Shown: positions 47,824 through 57,334 of the stretch, piece by piece | Layout of the letters: each line of letters opens with the position of its first letter | Numbering within the stretch: the first letter of the stretch is position 1 | Assembly (NCBI RefSeq): GCF_000612805.1 | Contig: NZ_HG964404.1 | Span: 124,001 to 188,000, forward strand | Direction of reading: 5' to 3' | Origin: Bacillus ndiopicus | Lineage (GTDB): Bacteria > Bacillota > Bacilli > Bacillales_A > Planococcaceae | Length of the DNA stretch: 64,000 bases | The notes under the pieces: model-generated | Database searches by the model: none | Told to the model about the DNA's origin: nothing | The model's input: the letters and a program-made list of their open reading frames with translations, nothing else | Made by a program: the position numbers and the translations under genes

Positions 47824-48852
47824 TTGCTATTAGAAAATGATTACACAAATTTGTTTGAAGATGTACAGACACATGTAAAAAGAAGCGCTGAAAAGATGGG
47901 TTCCAGCGGTGCTGCTCTATTTATTATCCATAACGATAAAATAGTAACAGAATCTTATTTTGGTAAACAATCAAATGATATACATGCGCGAGATGTGAAA
48001 GCAGATACTCAATTCCACATTGCCTCTGTTAGAAAGGCTTATATCGGTTTTGCTGCTGCTTACGCGATATACCATGGTTATTTTTCCATTGATGATCCGA
48101 TTCGGCAGTTTGTTGAAGACCCTCATTTATCCGCATATGAAGGAGTAACAATTCGTCACTTATTGACCCATACACACGGTTTAAAAATAGATGACGGAAA
48201 ATTAATAAGTGAATATAAACCCAGTGAGTCATGGGCTTATAGAGGTCCCAGTATTGAGTTATTGACAACGCTTATAAAAAAAACAACGGGACGGTCCGTT
48301 GCTGATATTGTAAAAGAGCAGGTTATTGAGCCATGCAGCTTCCAATCAACTGAATGGATTAAGATGAGTCAGCCTCATTCAAAAATTGCAAGCACTATTC
48401 GAGATGCAAATAACCCCTTTTGGATTGAGACGGATGTAGTAGATGGTTCAGGAATGAATATGTATGTGTCTGCACAAGAGCTTGCTTTATGGGGCTATAT
48501 TCATTTAACAGAAGGAAAATGGGGAGGAAAACAGATTATTCCTAGAGAAATCATTCAAATGGCAACATCCATTCAAACTCCTAACCCAGCACTCCCTATT
48601 CAGAAGAATGGCTTTTTATGGTTTGTCAAAGACACGAACCATAGCTTTAATCAAATAGGCGATATGGTTCCAAAAGGCTCCTATCAATTACTTGGCTATA
48701 CAAATGTAGCTCTGCTCGTCATTCCAGAGGAAAATGTCGTAGCAGTTAGAATGTTCAACCATTATGGTTCACCTGAAGGATATGATTATCTCGACGACAT
48801 TCGATCTTTCGGGGACATTGTTTATGAATGTTCTATAAAATCGACAATGTAA
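47824..48852 (+). CDS. Serine hydrolase (class C beta-lactamase fold)
   Basis: The 342-aa product has the S-x-x-K nucleophile in FHIASVRKAYIGFA, a Y-x-N-like region (WAYRGPSIELLTTLIKK) and LLTHTHGLKIDDG. There is no signal peptide, so it is probably a cytoplasmic esterase or peptidase-like enzyme. The start is TTG 47824 with AGGAGAGTGA upstream. It is preceded by an attenuator-like hairpin. Confidence 0.82.
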   Translation: MLLENDYTNLFEDVQTHVKRSAEKMGSSGAALFIIHNDKIVTESYFGKQSNDIHARDVKADTQFHIASVRKAYIGFAAAYAIYHGYFSIDDPIRQFVEDPHLSAYEGVTIRHLLTHTHGLKIDDGKLISEYKPSESWAYRGPSIELLTTLIKKTTGRSVADIVKEQVIEPCSFQSTEWIKMSQPHSKIASTIRDANNPFWIETDVVDGSGMNMYVSAQELALWGYIHLTEGKWGGKQIIPREIIQMATSIQTPNPALPIQKNGFLWFVKDTNHSFNQIGDMVPKGSYQLLGYTNVALLVIPEENVVAVRMFNHYGSPEGYDYLDDIRSFGDIVYECSIKSTM

Positions 48853-48973
48853 TAACACAAATGTTAGGATATGTTGTAAAACAACTCAAATGCAAGTATT
48901 ATTCAATATTTAGGCGCGAATGTTAGAGCTGAAAGCTAGAAAACAATCAAACTTTATTTTAAAGTAACATAAA

Positions 48974-49006
48974 GAGCCTTGCTACGTATAAAATGTAGTA
49001 AGGCTC
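48974..49006. terminator. Terminator hairpin
   Basis: GAGCCTTGCTAC-N9-GTAGTAAGGCTC between convergent genes. Confidence 0.65.
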
Positions 49007-49039
49007 AAAGCTTATTATAATCAAAATTCAATCACTTTA

Positions 49040-49822
49040 TTAGAACTGGACGCTAAAACCATTAAATGTATGAACACCTGTCCCAAACTTCACTAAGTCA
49101 TTTTCTTTCAAATATTTCGCTGCAATTTTTACTTCTTCTAAAATAGCTGGTGAAAGACCTAGTGTATTATGCGAGCCAAATACCTTTTTGACATTTGGTA
49201 TCATTGCCATCCTTTCTAATGAAGCAATTAAGTCAACAGGACTTGTTGAAGGATAGAAGGCATAAACAGGGGTTTCATCATACAATAAATCACCTGTAAA
49301 TAAATAGCCATTTGTTTCATCAAAAATACAAATATGGCCCGGGGAATGACCAGGTGTATGATAAATTTTTAAAGTTCGATTCCCTAATTCGATTAAATCT
49401 CCATCGTTTAGTACATCTGTTGGCTCACCTTGAAACGGCTGATAGGTTGCAGGATTAAATGTAACAGGGGTTGGTTTCGTAATATCCCTGCTAATATCTT
49501 TTCTTATTTGCTCAATGGTTAAGCCTTTTATGCCATGCACTAGCCATTCTTTATCCGCCTCATGAACATAAATTTTTTCAAATTCCCCATGGCTGCCAAT
49601 ATGATCCGTATGTACATGTGTAGTAATTACCTCAATTGGTAAATTAGTCAACTGATTAGTAATTCGTCTAATATTATCAATACCAAGCCCAGTATCTATA
49701 AGAATGGCTTTATGATTTCCTAGCAATAGGAATGAATGGACCTTCTCCCAATGTCCATATTCACTAATTGCATATGTATAGTTATCAATTTGTTGAACAG
49801 TAAACCATGTGTCAAAAATCAA
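49040..49822 (-). CDS. MBL-fold metallohydrolase
   Basis: The product has THVHTDHIGSHGEF (H-x-H-x-D-H), HTPGHSPGHICIFD and GDLLYDE, a complete dinuclear zinc site. The TTG at 49822 is favoured because AAAGGGGCGAGG lies 5 nt upstream (260 aa); the ATG at 49858 lacks a ribosome site. It is glyoxalase II/lactonase-like, and the substrate is unknown. Confidence 0.85.
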   Translation of the reverse strand: MIFDTWFTVQQIDNYTYAISEYGHWEKVHSFLLLGNHKAILIDTGLGIDNIRRITNQLTNLPIEVITTHVHTDHIGSHGEFEKIYVHEADKEWLVHGIKGLTIEQIRKDISRDITKPTPVTFNPATYQPFQGEPTDVLNDGDLIELGNRTLKIYHTPGHSPGHICIFDETNGYLFTGDLLYDETPVYAFYPSTSPVDLIASLERMAMIPNVKKVFGSHNTLGLSPAILEEVKIAAKYLKENDLVKFGTGVHTFNGFSVQF

Positions 49823-49870
49823 AATATCCTCGCCCCTTTGTATTGTTAAATTAACCATATTAGCATAGAA

Positions 49871-49902
49871 AAAACGAGCCTGTTGTAATAGAGGCTCGTT
49901 TT
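49871..49902. terminator. Terminator hairpin
   Basis: AAAACGAGCCT/AGGCTCGTTTT. It may end transcripts from the alpha/beta hydrolase side. Confidence 0.65.
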
Positions 49903-50020
49903 CATATTAAACGATATGCGCGTTCTCCTCTACTTTACCATAACTCCCCTATACAAAAACTAAACAAATTTTATCCGATATTAACGGACACTTCAAAACT
50001 TGAGAAAAACCCCCATTAAT

Positions 50021-50908
50021 TTACCTCTGCAAAATCGGCAGTAGTTGCTTCCACACTTTTTTAGCCTCTGGAATCGGAAAAACTGGGAAAACATGATTCA
50101 TTTTAGGATATTCAAAGTAAATAATATCCACGCCTTCCTGCATCGCTTTTTCTAGCAACATATGTGCGTCAACGATAAGCATTTCCCCTGTTCCAACAAA
50201 TAACGTAATACGTCCAATATTGTGCAATGGACCGTGTAGTGGGCTTACTAAATGGTGCGAGATTTCCTGAGAGTTTGCCCATAGCTTGCCAAGCATTTGC
50301 GCACCAACAAGGCCGAGCATTGGATCAATTTTTTCGATTTCTAAATAGCGTGGATCTTCACCAGAAACATCGAGCCATGGAGAAAATAAAATGATTTGTT
50401 CCGACTGTCGCTTTTTTTGCAGCATGACATCTTGTGCGAAAGCTAGTGCAATGCCACCCCCTGCTGAGTCCCCCATAAAAATAAATGGCTCTGCATGCTT
50501 TCCACATAGCATATCGTAAAAAGAATGTAATTTATCATACAATGCCTCGTGTGTATAATGAGGCAGCTTCGGATAAATCGGCACAATAATGCGAAACTGT
50601 GTGCGCTCAGCTAGCTTTACAAGGTAGCGCCAATGAAAAATAAGGGGATCATTTATATATGCTCCCCCGTGAAAATAAAGAAGATTTTTTTGAACATCTA
50701 AACTTTCATTCAAAACGTAATACAGCATGCCATCCCATTCATATTTAGCGATGTTATGCTGTGTGCGAAATTTTTCATCTAGTTCGTAGGCAGGAGCTTG
50801 TCGCCGTTCCTCAATAAAAAGCTCCATTTCCTTTACATCTAAAAATTTTTGCTTCGTTTTACGCCAAATTAAAAATTTTTCAAATAAAACACTTTGCCAG
50901 CTCCTCAT
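50021..50908 (-). CDS. Alpha/beta hydrolase (HSL family)
   Basis: The 295-aa product has the oxyanion motif HGGAY at residues 80-84 and the nucleophile elbow GDSAGG at 146-151. A C-terminal aspartate/histidine pair (VDAHMLLEKA, PKMNHVFPVF) completes the triad. It is an esterase/lipase of the hormone-sensitive-lipase group. ATG 50908 is chosen (GAGGAGG seven nt upstream) over an upstream in-frame start. Confidence 0.88.
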   Translation of the reverse strand: MRSWQSVLFEKFLIWRKTKQKFLDVKEMELFIEERRQAPAYELDEKFRTQHNIAKYEWDGMLYYVLNESLDVQKNLLYFHGGAYINDPLIFHWRYLVKLAERTQFRIIVPIYPKLPHYTHEALYDKLHSFYDMLCGKHAEPFIFMGDSAGGGIALAFAQDVMLQKKRQSEQIILFSPWLDVSGEDPRYLEIEKIDPMLGLVGAQMLGKLWANSQEISHHLVSPLHGPLHNIGRITLFVGTGEMLIVDAHMLLEKAMQEGVDIIYFEYPKMNHVFPVFPIPEAKKVWKQLLPILQR

Positions 50909-50976
50909 ACGCATTCCTCCTCTTTCTATATATTCGTGAAGAAGAAGAGCGAATCCTGTTGAGCCTTGACATTTTT

Positions 50977-51390
50977 TTAGTGAATATAAGGCATTAATTG
51001 ATTTTGAACGACTTCTTGACCAGTAGTAACCCATTTATTTTTTTGAAAAATTTCTGCGTCTTTTTCAACTGGCGATTGGAATTGACTTGCGCCTGTCGCA
51101 TCTAACCAGGAGCTTTCATCATAATCCAGTCCTACATTTACGATATGCTTAATAATAAATGGTTTTTGAAAGCGAATAATGCAGTCATAGCAATCCATTT
51201 CCCCTTCTACGACAACGAAGGGAGCCCGTAGATAAATGGTTGTTCCTCCCTCACGCCATAGTGCCACATCAAAGCTTCCTCGGTCATAATCCCAATTGCC
51301 ACCTATCGAAAACCCATATTTGCAAATTTGACTGCGCAGTAAGCCATATTTTGCTTCACGCCCTACAAGAGCTGTATCTAATACTAACAA
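50977..51390 (-). CDS. yugN: YugN-like protein
   Basis: The 137-aa product has the family pattern YGLLRSQICKYGFSIGGNWD, YDRGSFDV, then YLRAPFVVVEGEMDCYDCII. It is a conserved Bacillaceae protein of unknown role. The TTG start at 51390 has AAGGAGG upstream. It is followed at 68 bp by the hydrolase gene. Confidence 0.8.
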   Translation of the reverse strand: MLVLDTALVGREAKYGLLRSQICKYGFSIGGNWDYDRGSFDVALWREGGTTIYLRAPFVVVEGEMDCYDCIIRFQKPFIIKHIVNVGLDYDESSWLDATGASQFQSPVEKDAEIFQKNKWVTTGQEVVQNQLMPYIH

Positions 51391-51427
51391 AATATCTACC
51401 TCCTTATCATGGAGTGTAGCCGAAAAA

Positions 51428-51460
51428 AAGCCCCTTTAAACACTTGTTTAAAGGGGGCTT
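51428..51460. terminator. Bidirectional terminator
   Basis: AAGCCCCTTTAAACA and TTTAAAGGGGGCTT pair across a short loop. Confidence 0.8.
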
Positions 51461-51589
51461 ACATCTAAAGCTATTCATAAAGTTGTTTAATTCTTATTGA
51501 ACCAACGCACTTTATTCGTAGTACAACTACAGTTTTATAAGGTTTACAATTTGAGGTATAATAAGGGAAATAACAGGAAGGGTAAGAGA

Positions 51590-52057
51590 ATGAAAAATAA
51601 AAGATTTATTTTGGTGATAAGCTTTGGTTTCGTAGTCCTTATTCTCGGAATAGGATTATATGTATACTACTCGGAGCCAACTTATTCTGCGAAGGATGTT
51701 TTAAAAGGTGTTGATTTTAGTGTAGAAGAATCATCTGTAGAATTGATAAAGATTGAGTCAGGTGTAGAAGAAGAGAAAGCACTTATTACATTTGAGTTAA
51801 CAGATGCAACTCAGCAAGAATTGATAAAGGCTTTTGAAAAATCGAAATTCAAAAAAGGCAATTCACCGACAACCCCTAGCGATGATTACTGGATGAAAAT
51901 CACTTTGAACACAGGTTATGTAATAATTATAGATATGGCTAATAAGGAGTTATCAGTTGATGACAACAGAGGTTCATACGAAGGGTATTCATTTGAAGAT
52001 GATAAATTTATTAGTATTTTAGAAAAAGTAATTACAGAATATAAAAACTATAGATAA
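51590..52057 (+). CDS. Membrane-anchored hypothetical protein, 155 aa
   Basis: ATG 51590 has GGAAGGGTAAGA upstream and a TATAAT box at 51557-51562. MKNKRFILVISFGFVVLILG, IGLYVYY is a membrane anchor. The outer part is an alpha/beta domain (LIKIESGVEEEKALITFELT, DYWMKITLNTGYVIIIDMAN) of the kind seen in small secreted Bacillus proteins. The function is unknown. Confidence 0.65.
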   Translation: MKNKRFILVISFGFVVLILGIGLYVYYSEPTYSAKDVLKGVDFSVEESSVELIKIESGVEEEKALITFELTDATQQELIKAFEKSKFKKGNSPTTPSDDYWMKITLNTGYVIIIDMANKELSVDDNRGSYEGYSFEDDKFISILEKVITEYKNYR

Positions 52058-52077
52058 AAGTTTATCTATAGTTTTTA
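52042..52077 (+). terminator. Terminator overlapping the 51590 gene end
   Basis: AAAACTATAGATAAA-AGT-TTATCTATAGTTTT followed by TATTTTAT. Confidence 0.75.
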
Positions 52078-52168
52078 TTTTATCTACTACATTTTTAAAT
52101 TATTGTTGAACTGTAGTACAATCTAGTTAGTAAAACTGCTAAGCACAATGGGACACGATCTTTTTAAA

Positions 52169-52468
52169 TTAATTGATTTTTACAATAGGCTTAATTACTG
52201 AGCCATTTTTAGAATCTTCAAATGCTTCGTTTATTTCAGCGAAATCATAGAATTTCACTAATTTATCAAAGGGGAATTTTCCATTTTTGTAGTATTCAAC
52301 TAATTCAGGGATAAATAACTGAGGTACTGCATCTCCTTCTATAACCCCAACCATTGTTTTTCCTTCTGCCATAATTTCTTCATGAACATTAATATTCATC
52401 TCAGGTTCCACTTCTTCAATTTTGAATAATTCTCCCTTATTATGAGTAACAGCTGCTTTAATTTTCAT
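52169..52468 (-). pseudogene. Alcohol dehydrogenase relic with internal deletion
   Basis: The 99-codon frame joins the first ~21 residues of a zinc-dependent ADH (MKIKAAVTHNKGELFKIEEV) directly to its last ~75 (NVHEEIMAEGKTMVGVIEGD, LVEYYKNGKFPFDKLVKFYD, NEAFEDSKNGSVIKPIVKIN). About 260 residues are gone, including both zinc sites and most of the Rossmann fold. The frame is preserved, so a small product may still be made, but it cannot be an active ADH. Confidence 0.8.
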
Positions 52469-52856
52469 AAGATGCTCATCTCCCTAATTTAAATGAATAC
52501 ATAGTTTAAAATCAGATAGGTGAATTCGGACATTTTGTGCACTATTTTCTTCAAATAGTATTATAAAAGGTTATTTAATTTACATATAACCATTCAATAT
52601 TTATTATTTCCCTAAAATCCATTCACTATGTATTTAAAAATATAACTATGTAAGAAAGTCACATGACATCGGGAATGACCGAATAAACGATTTTTATATT
52701 TAGCCAGTTCTCTTTCAGCTTTTTCATACTCATTCAACTTAAACTTTCAACGAGGAAATAACTCTCTTTCTAAGAGTTAAAAACAGCTAAATCTCCTAAA
52801 TGGAAATCCAGCTGTTACAATATAATATTTATTCCATCTATTTAATTTTCAATATA
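52469..52856. other. Intergenic stretch without recognisable features
   Basis: About 390 bp of AT-rich DNA upstream of the dehydrogenase relic. No gene, strong hairpin or known RNA motif is seen. Confidence 0.5.
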
Positions 52857-52898
52857 AAAAACCGATTTTCCTTGTCTATAAAGAAAATCGGTTTTTTT
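52857..52898. terminator. Terminator after the MarR gene
   Basis: AAAACCGATTTTC-N12-GAAAATCGGTTTTTTT. Confidence 0.8.
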
Positions 52899-52902
52899 AC
52901 AT

Positions 52903-53376
52903 TCATTCCTCGAATGAACATTGAACTTCATTATAATTTGTAAGCTTGGATAGAAGCTCAATAAGTTGGTGCTGCTGCTCTTGCGTCAGATTTTTTAACA
53001 ACATTTCTGCTGCTTCTTCTTCAAGCAATCGAACTTTTTTAATCTGCATTTGGGCAGCATCAGTCAGTTGAATCAAAGTAGCACGTCGGTCTGCTGGATC
53101 AGGCAGCCTGACAAGAAGTCCATCCTGTTCTAGCGCATCTACAAAATCAGTAACCGTTCGAGCCTTAACCCCTAATTTGGCTGCTAATTCGCTCATTCGT
53201 ATTTTCCCTACTTCGGAAACAGTAAGTAAGACACGCATTCTAGGTCCTGATATTTGAAACGGCATGTCAAGATTTGCAATATGTGCTTCAAATTCTCTTT
53301 GTATATAATGAGAAGTCTTAATTAATGCATGAATCCCCTCTACTGCTGATGTTTTTGAAGAATGTTGGTTTGTCAT
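52903..53376 (-). CDS. MarR-family regulator
   Basis: The 157-aa product has the winged helix (VGKIRMSELAAKLGVKARTV, TDFVDALEQDGLLVRLPDPA, DRRATLIQLTD) with the DRRA wing signature. It is divergent from doxX-MFS and probably represses them together with itself through the dyads in the shared gap. Confidence 0.92.
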   Translation of the reverse strand: MTNQHSSKTSAVEGIHALIKTSHYIQREFEAHIANLDMPFQISGPRMRVLLTVSEVGKIRMSELAAKLGVKARTVTDFVDALEQDGLLVRLPDPADRRATLIQLTDAAQMQIKKVRLLEEEAAEMLLKNLTQEQQHQLIELLSKLTNYNEVQCSFEE

Positions 53377-53407
53377 AAAAATTCCTCCTTGACAGTTTTA
53401 AATAAAA

Positions 53408-53452
53408 CGCATAAACTCATTTTGAGCAAACTTATATTGAGTAAACTCACTA
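53408..53452. promoter_or_regulatory. Dyad repeats in the MarR/doxX intergenic region
   Basis: Two adjacent dyads, ACTCATTTTGAGC and TTGAGTAAACTCAC, lie between the divergent MarR and DoxX genes. They are likely MarR operator sites. Confidence 0.5.
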
Positions 53453-53525
53453 AATCAATATCCATTATTATTATTGTACCATATTTAGGGTATTGTGAAA
53501 AAACAAATATATTGGGGGTATTATC

Positions 53526-53894
53526 TTGTTAATTTTATCTATCATTCTTCAAGGCTTGTTAGCCCTAGTGTTCTTGCTGACGGGGTTCATGAAGGTATCT
53601 GGTAATAAACAGCAAATTGAAACATTCAAGCACCTCAACCTACCACAGTGGTTCCGAATGGTTACTGGGTTAGTACAGTTAGTTGGGGCATTTGGTTTAG
53701 TTATCGGCTTTTGGAATTCTGGAGTAACAGCATTAGCCGGGGTATGGCTTGCGATTACTATGCTTGGTGGGGTAATTGCACATATTAGAGCAAAAGATCC
53801 TATCAGTCGGGCAATTCCGGCGTTCATACTAGCGATACTGGCGGTCATCATTGCTAGTATTAACTTCTCTGAACTGCTGAACATGTTTTCATAA
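53526..53894 (+). CDS. DoxX-family membrane protein
   Basis: The 122-aa, four-helix protein starts LSIILQGLLALVFLLTGFMK and includes LPQWFRMVTGLVQLVGAFGL, the DoxX pattern. The start is TTG behind GGGGG. It is co-directional with the MFS exporter 57 bp downstream, so the pair is probably one operon under MarR control. Confidence 0.85.
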   Translation: MLILSIILQGLLALVFLLTGFMKVSGNKQQIETFKHLNLPQWFRMVTGLVQLVGAFGLVIGFWNSGVTALAGVWLAITMLGGVIAHIRAKDPISRAIPAFILAILAVIIASINFSELLNMFS

Positions 53895-53951
53895 TCTGTA
53901 CTTGTCAATTAGTAACTGTATACCAGCACTCGAAAAGGAGATAAATATCGT

Positions 53952-55427
53952 ATGTCAGTAAAAACAGAAAATAACAATAAAGCATTCTCAATTAAAACCA
54001 TCATAGGTCCCCTACTAGCTGTCATTGTTGGTATGATGATGGTAATTCTTGATAGTACGGCGATGAATGTTGCGTTACCTGGTATAGTGACAGATTTTAA
54101 ATCTGATGTTTCTACGATGCAATGGTCCTTAACAGGTTATACTCTTGCATTATCAGCTGTCATTCCTTTAGCTGGTTGGATGACGGACCGATTTGGAGCA
54201 AAAAAGATTTTTTTAATTACAATTGCCTTGTTTACAATTGGTTCTGTTCTCTGCTCTGTTGCACAAACTCCTGAAGAGCTTATTCTCTATCGGGTTATTC
54301 AAGGACTAGGAGGAGGAATGGTAGCGCCAATAGGAATGACTATTATTTTCCAACTAGCTCCTTCAGATAAAATTGGGTCTGTAATGGGGGCACTTGGGGT
54401 TCCGATGCTATTAGCACCTGCTTTAGGACCTGTTTTAGCGGGATATCTAGTTGAATACGTTACTTGGCATTGGATCTTCCTTATTAATTTACCAATCGGG
54501 ATTATTGCCATTTTGGTTGGATTGAAATTTTTACCGAATGTCGAACGAAAGACCGCTGCATCCCTTGATTATTTAGGGATTCTACTAGCGCCTATTGCAT
54601 TTGCAATGCTAGCCTATGGAGTGAGTGAAGGGGGCAAAAGCTGGACTTCAACGGAAACACTTACTGGACTAATTGTAGGTGGCGTTGCTCTCATTTTATT
54701 TATTATCGTCGAGCTTCGTCAAAAGCAGCCTTTATTAGAGCTAAGAGTTTTTGGATCATCTGATTTTAGAAAAGGGATTGTGATTACATGGATTTCCCAA
54801 ATCGCATTATTTGGGGTTATGATTATCGTCCCGTTATTTTTACAAACAGTGAGAGGTTACGGTGCATTAGCTACTGGTTTAATTCTTCTCCCACAAGCTC
54901 TAGCATCGGGTGTAATGATGCCAATCGGAGGGCGTTTATATGATAAAATAGGTGCTCGTCCCTTAGCTATAACAGGCTTGTCTATTATTACTGCAGCGCT
55001 ATTTATGCTTTCGCGAATTTCTATGGAGACAACTACTGGATTTATCATTACATGTTTAGTGATGATTGGAGCAGGAATGGGGCTATCTATGATGGCAATT
55101 AATACCCATGTTCTTCAATCTGCTCCAAAACATCTTGTAAGTCGCGTTACGCCGTTAACAACTGCGGCCCAACAAGTAATGGTCTCATTTGCAGTAGCAG
55201 GTATGACTGGGTTTTTAACGTCAAAAATTACTGGTCATATGACAAAAACAGCCGACCCAATTGAAGCTACTGTTTCCGCTTATGGTGATACGTTCCTTCT
55301 AGCTGCTGGGATTGCATTAGCAGGTGCGCTTTTAGGAATAATCCTTAATAGACCAAAACAACAGCCAGAACATGCACAAGATAATGAAACAAAAGAAGCG
55401 AATGCAAAAATGATGGCAGGACACTAG
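53952..55427 (+). CDS. DHA2-family (EmrB/QacA-type) drug exporter
   Basis: The 491-aa product has 14 predicted helices. Motif A is WMTDRFGAKKIFLITI, motif C LGVPMLLAPALGPVLAGYLV and motif D1 LDSTAMNVALPGIVTDF at helix 1. This is a proton-driven multidrug exporter of the LmrB/EmrB group. The last 25 residues form a charged cytoplasmic tail. An AAAAGGAGA site precedes the ATG. Confidence 0.92.
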   Translation: MSVKTENNNKAFSIKTIIGPLLAVIVGMMMVILDSTAMNVALPGIVTDFKSDVSTMQWSLTGYTLALSAVIPLAGWMTDRFGAKKIFLITIALFTIGSVLCSVAQTPEELILYRVIQGLGGGMVAPIGMTIIFQLAPSDKIGSVMGALGVPMLLAPALGPVLAGYLVEYVTWHWIFLINLPIGIIAILVGLKFLPNVERKTAASLDYLGILLAPIAFAMLAYGVSEGGKSWTSTETLTGLIVGGVALILFIIVELRQKQPLLELRVFGSSDFRKGIVITWISQIALFGVMIIVPLFLQTVRGYGALATGLILLPQALASGVMMPIGGRLYDKIGARPLAITGLSIITAALFMLSRISMETTTGFIITCLVMIGAGMGLSMMAINTHVLQSAPKHLVSRVTPLTTAAQQVMVSFAVAGMTGFLTSKITGHMTKTADPIEATVSAYGDTFLLAAGIALAGALLGIILNRPKQQPEHAQDNETKEANAKMMAGH

Positions 55428-55516
55428 GTAGAAAACGGATGGTCTTTCTATCCAATAGGTTGCTCCCAAGTGCCTCCAAACAACGCATGGTAAGGCCATA
55501 CTTTGCTTTATTCCAA

Positions 55517-55545
55517 AAGCCCCCCTTTTAATTTAAGGGGGGCTT
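55517..55545. terminator. Bidirectional terminator
   Basis: AAGCCCCCCTTTTAA/TTTAAGGGGGGCTT between convergent genes. Confidence 0.8.
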
Positions 55546-55555
55546 ACGTATAAAG

Positions 55556-56887
55556 CTATTCCGTTACTTCTTCAATTGATTGTTTATCTTCCACTTTTTT
55601 CACTTCAATATAACGCAAATATATATCTTCTTTTTCATATATTGAGAATGCATAATTTTCGTACTCGATTACTACATCATCAATTAAATCTGTATTTTGC
55701 GAGAAATACCAGCCACCAATCGTGTCGATATCTGGATTTTCAAGCTCAATATGTAATAGCTTTGCGACGTCATCTAATAGCATTTTGGCATATAAAATAT
55801 AGTGGTCATCACCTATTTTTCTAATATCCGGAACTTCATCTTCATCAAATTCATCGCGAATTTCTCCAACAAGCTCCTCCAAAATATCCTCAACTGTTAC
55901 TAATCCTGATGTACCACCGTATTCATCTAGTAAAACAGCCATATGAACGCGCTCTTTTTGCATTTTCGTCAATAAATCATGGATTGGAATTGTCTCAATT
56001 GTTTTAAGGATAGGATTAATAAAGTCTTCAAACTTAAATGTTTTCTCTGTAATTCGGTTATTAATACCCAATGTTAAAATTTCCTTAATATTAAAGAAAC
56101 CGATGATATTATCTCGATCTCCATCAAATACTGGATAGCGAGTATAGCGCTCCACAGAAATGCGAGTGATAACCTCGTGGAAAGTTGCAGATATATCAAA
56201 GCCTACAATTTCTGTACGTGGCACCATAATCTCACGCGCGATTTTATCATCAAATTCAAATACATTATTTACGTATTTCAATTCATTTTTATTAATTTCG
56301 CCACTTTTAAAGCTTTCCGCAAGTAGTAGACGCAATTCTTCCTCTGTATGTGATAGCTCATGTTCACTTGCAGGCTTCATTCCAAAAATGCCCACTAAAA
56401 CGCGCGCTGAACCATTTAAAAACCAAATAAATGGATATAAGATTTTATAAAAAATCATAATTGGCTTTGAGAACATTAATGTAACTTTTTCAGCCTTTTG
56501 AATCGCGATTGTTTTTGGTGCAAGCTCCCCTATTACCACGTGTAAAAATGTTGCAATAACGAATGCTCCCCCAATTGTAAACATATGAATGTAATCCGTG
56601 CTTACTCCTACAAGTTCAAAGAAAGGATGTAAAATAAACTCAAATGTTTTTTCTCCTACCATACCAATACCAAGTGCGGTAACCGTAATACCTAGCTGGC
56701 AGGCAGATAAATATTCATCTAAATGCGTTGTTACTTGCTTTGCTGCTTGTGCACTTTTTACGCCTTCTGCAAGCAGTTGGTCGATACGTGATTGACGCAC
56801 TTTAACAATTGCAAACTCAGTTGCAACAAAAAATGCGGTCAATGCGAGTAAAATAATAAAAATGGTTAAATTAATACTGGTCGTCAA
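55556..56887 (-). CDS. CNNM/CorC-family transporter (DUF21 + CBS + CorC_HlyC)
   Basis: The 443-aa product has the DUF21 membrane domain (residues about 5-190, ALTAFFVATEFAIVKVRQSR, SACQLGITVTALGIGMVGEK). Two CBS domains follow (about 210-340, IAREIMVPRTEIVGFDISAT, VHMAVLLDEYGGTSGLVTVE), then a CorC_HlyC domain. Its B. subtilis relative YhdP/MpfA exports magnesium. It lies 37 bp downstream of a MerR gene, the same pairing as yhdQ-yhdP. Confidence 0.9.
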   Translation of the reverse strand: MTTSINLTIFIILLALTAFFVATEFAIVKVRQSRIDQLLAEGVKSAQAAKQVTTHLDEYLSACQLGITVTALGIGMVGEKTFEFILHPFFELVGVSTDYIHMFTIGGAFVIATFLHVVIGELAPKTIAIQKAEKVTLMFSKPIMIFYKILYPFIWFLNGSARVLVGIFGMKPASEHELSHTEEELRLLLAESFKSGEINKNELKYVNNVFEFDDKIAREIMVPRTEIVGFDISATFHEVITRISVERYTRYPVFDGDRDNIIGFFNIKEILTLGINNRITEKTFKFEDFINPILKTIETIPIHDLLTKMQKERVHMAVLLDEYGGTSGLVTVEDILEELVGEIRDEFDEDEVPDIRKIGDDHYILYAKMLLDDVAKLLHIELENPDIDTIGGWYFSQNTDLIDDVVIEYENYAFSIYEKEDIYLRYIEVKKVEDKQSIEEVTE

Positions 56888-56924
56888 TCAATTGTCTTAC
56901 GCTGGTAACGTAAGACTTCACCTC

Positions 56925-57308
56925 CTACGTAATCAATAATTGTAATGTTTGAATAAGTGACTTACTATCATTTTTCATGTTTTTCATTATGCGTTGCTTC
57001 ATCAATTGGTTTTCATTTGATAGTCGTGTAGTAAACATTATCACTTCTTTTTCTAGCTGCTGAATATGCATACAAAGATTGGCAATATCCATGTCTGCCA
57101 TTTCACTTTGCGTAAGCGCTTTAATTTGCTTTAATGATAAACCTTCTTTTTTCTTTTGCTCAATAAATTGTAATTGCTTCACCGATTCCTCATTGTAATA
57201 GCGGTAATTGGAATTTGAGCGATGAGCTTTGAGTAAACCTAAATTCGTATAATAGTCAATTGTGCGTTTTGTAATGCCTGTCATCTCAGCTAGCTCACTA
57301 ATTTTCAG
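56925..57308 (-). CDS. MerR-family regulator
   Basis: The 127-aa product starts MLKISELAEMTGITKRTIDY, YTNLGLLKAHRSNSNYRYYN, a standard MerR winged helix. A coiled coil follows, and the effector part has only a single cysteine, so it is not a typical copper or mercury sensor. The ATG at 57308 is preferred on family grounds. It is probably autoregulated through the palindrome at 57335-57354. Confidence 0.88.
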   Translation of the reverse strand: MKISELAEMTGITKRTIDYYTNLGLLKAHRSNSNYRYYNEESVKQLQFIEQKKKEGLSLKQIKALTQSEMADMDIANLCMHIQQLEKEVIMFTTRLSNENQLMKQRIMKNMKNDSKSLIQTLQLLIT

Positions 57309-57334
57309 CATCTCGATCCCAAATAAATCCCTCC

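Noticed and set aside
56888..56924. Possible magnesium riboswitch before the CNNM transporter
   Set aside because: The gap is only 37 bp with a short TCTTACG/CGTAAGA hairpin, too small for an M-box.
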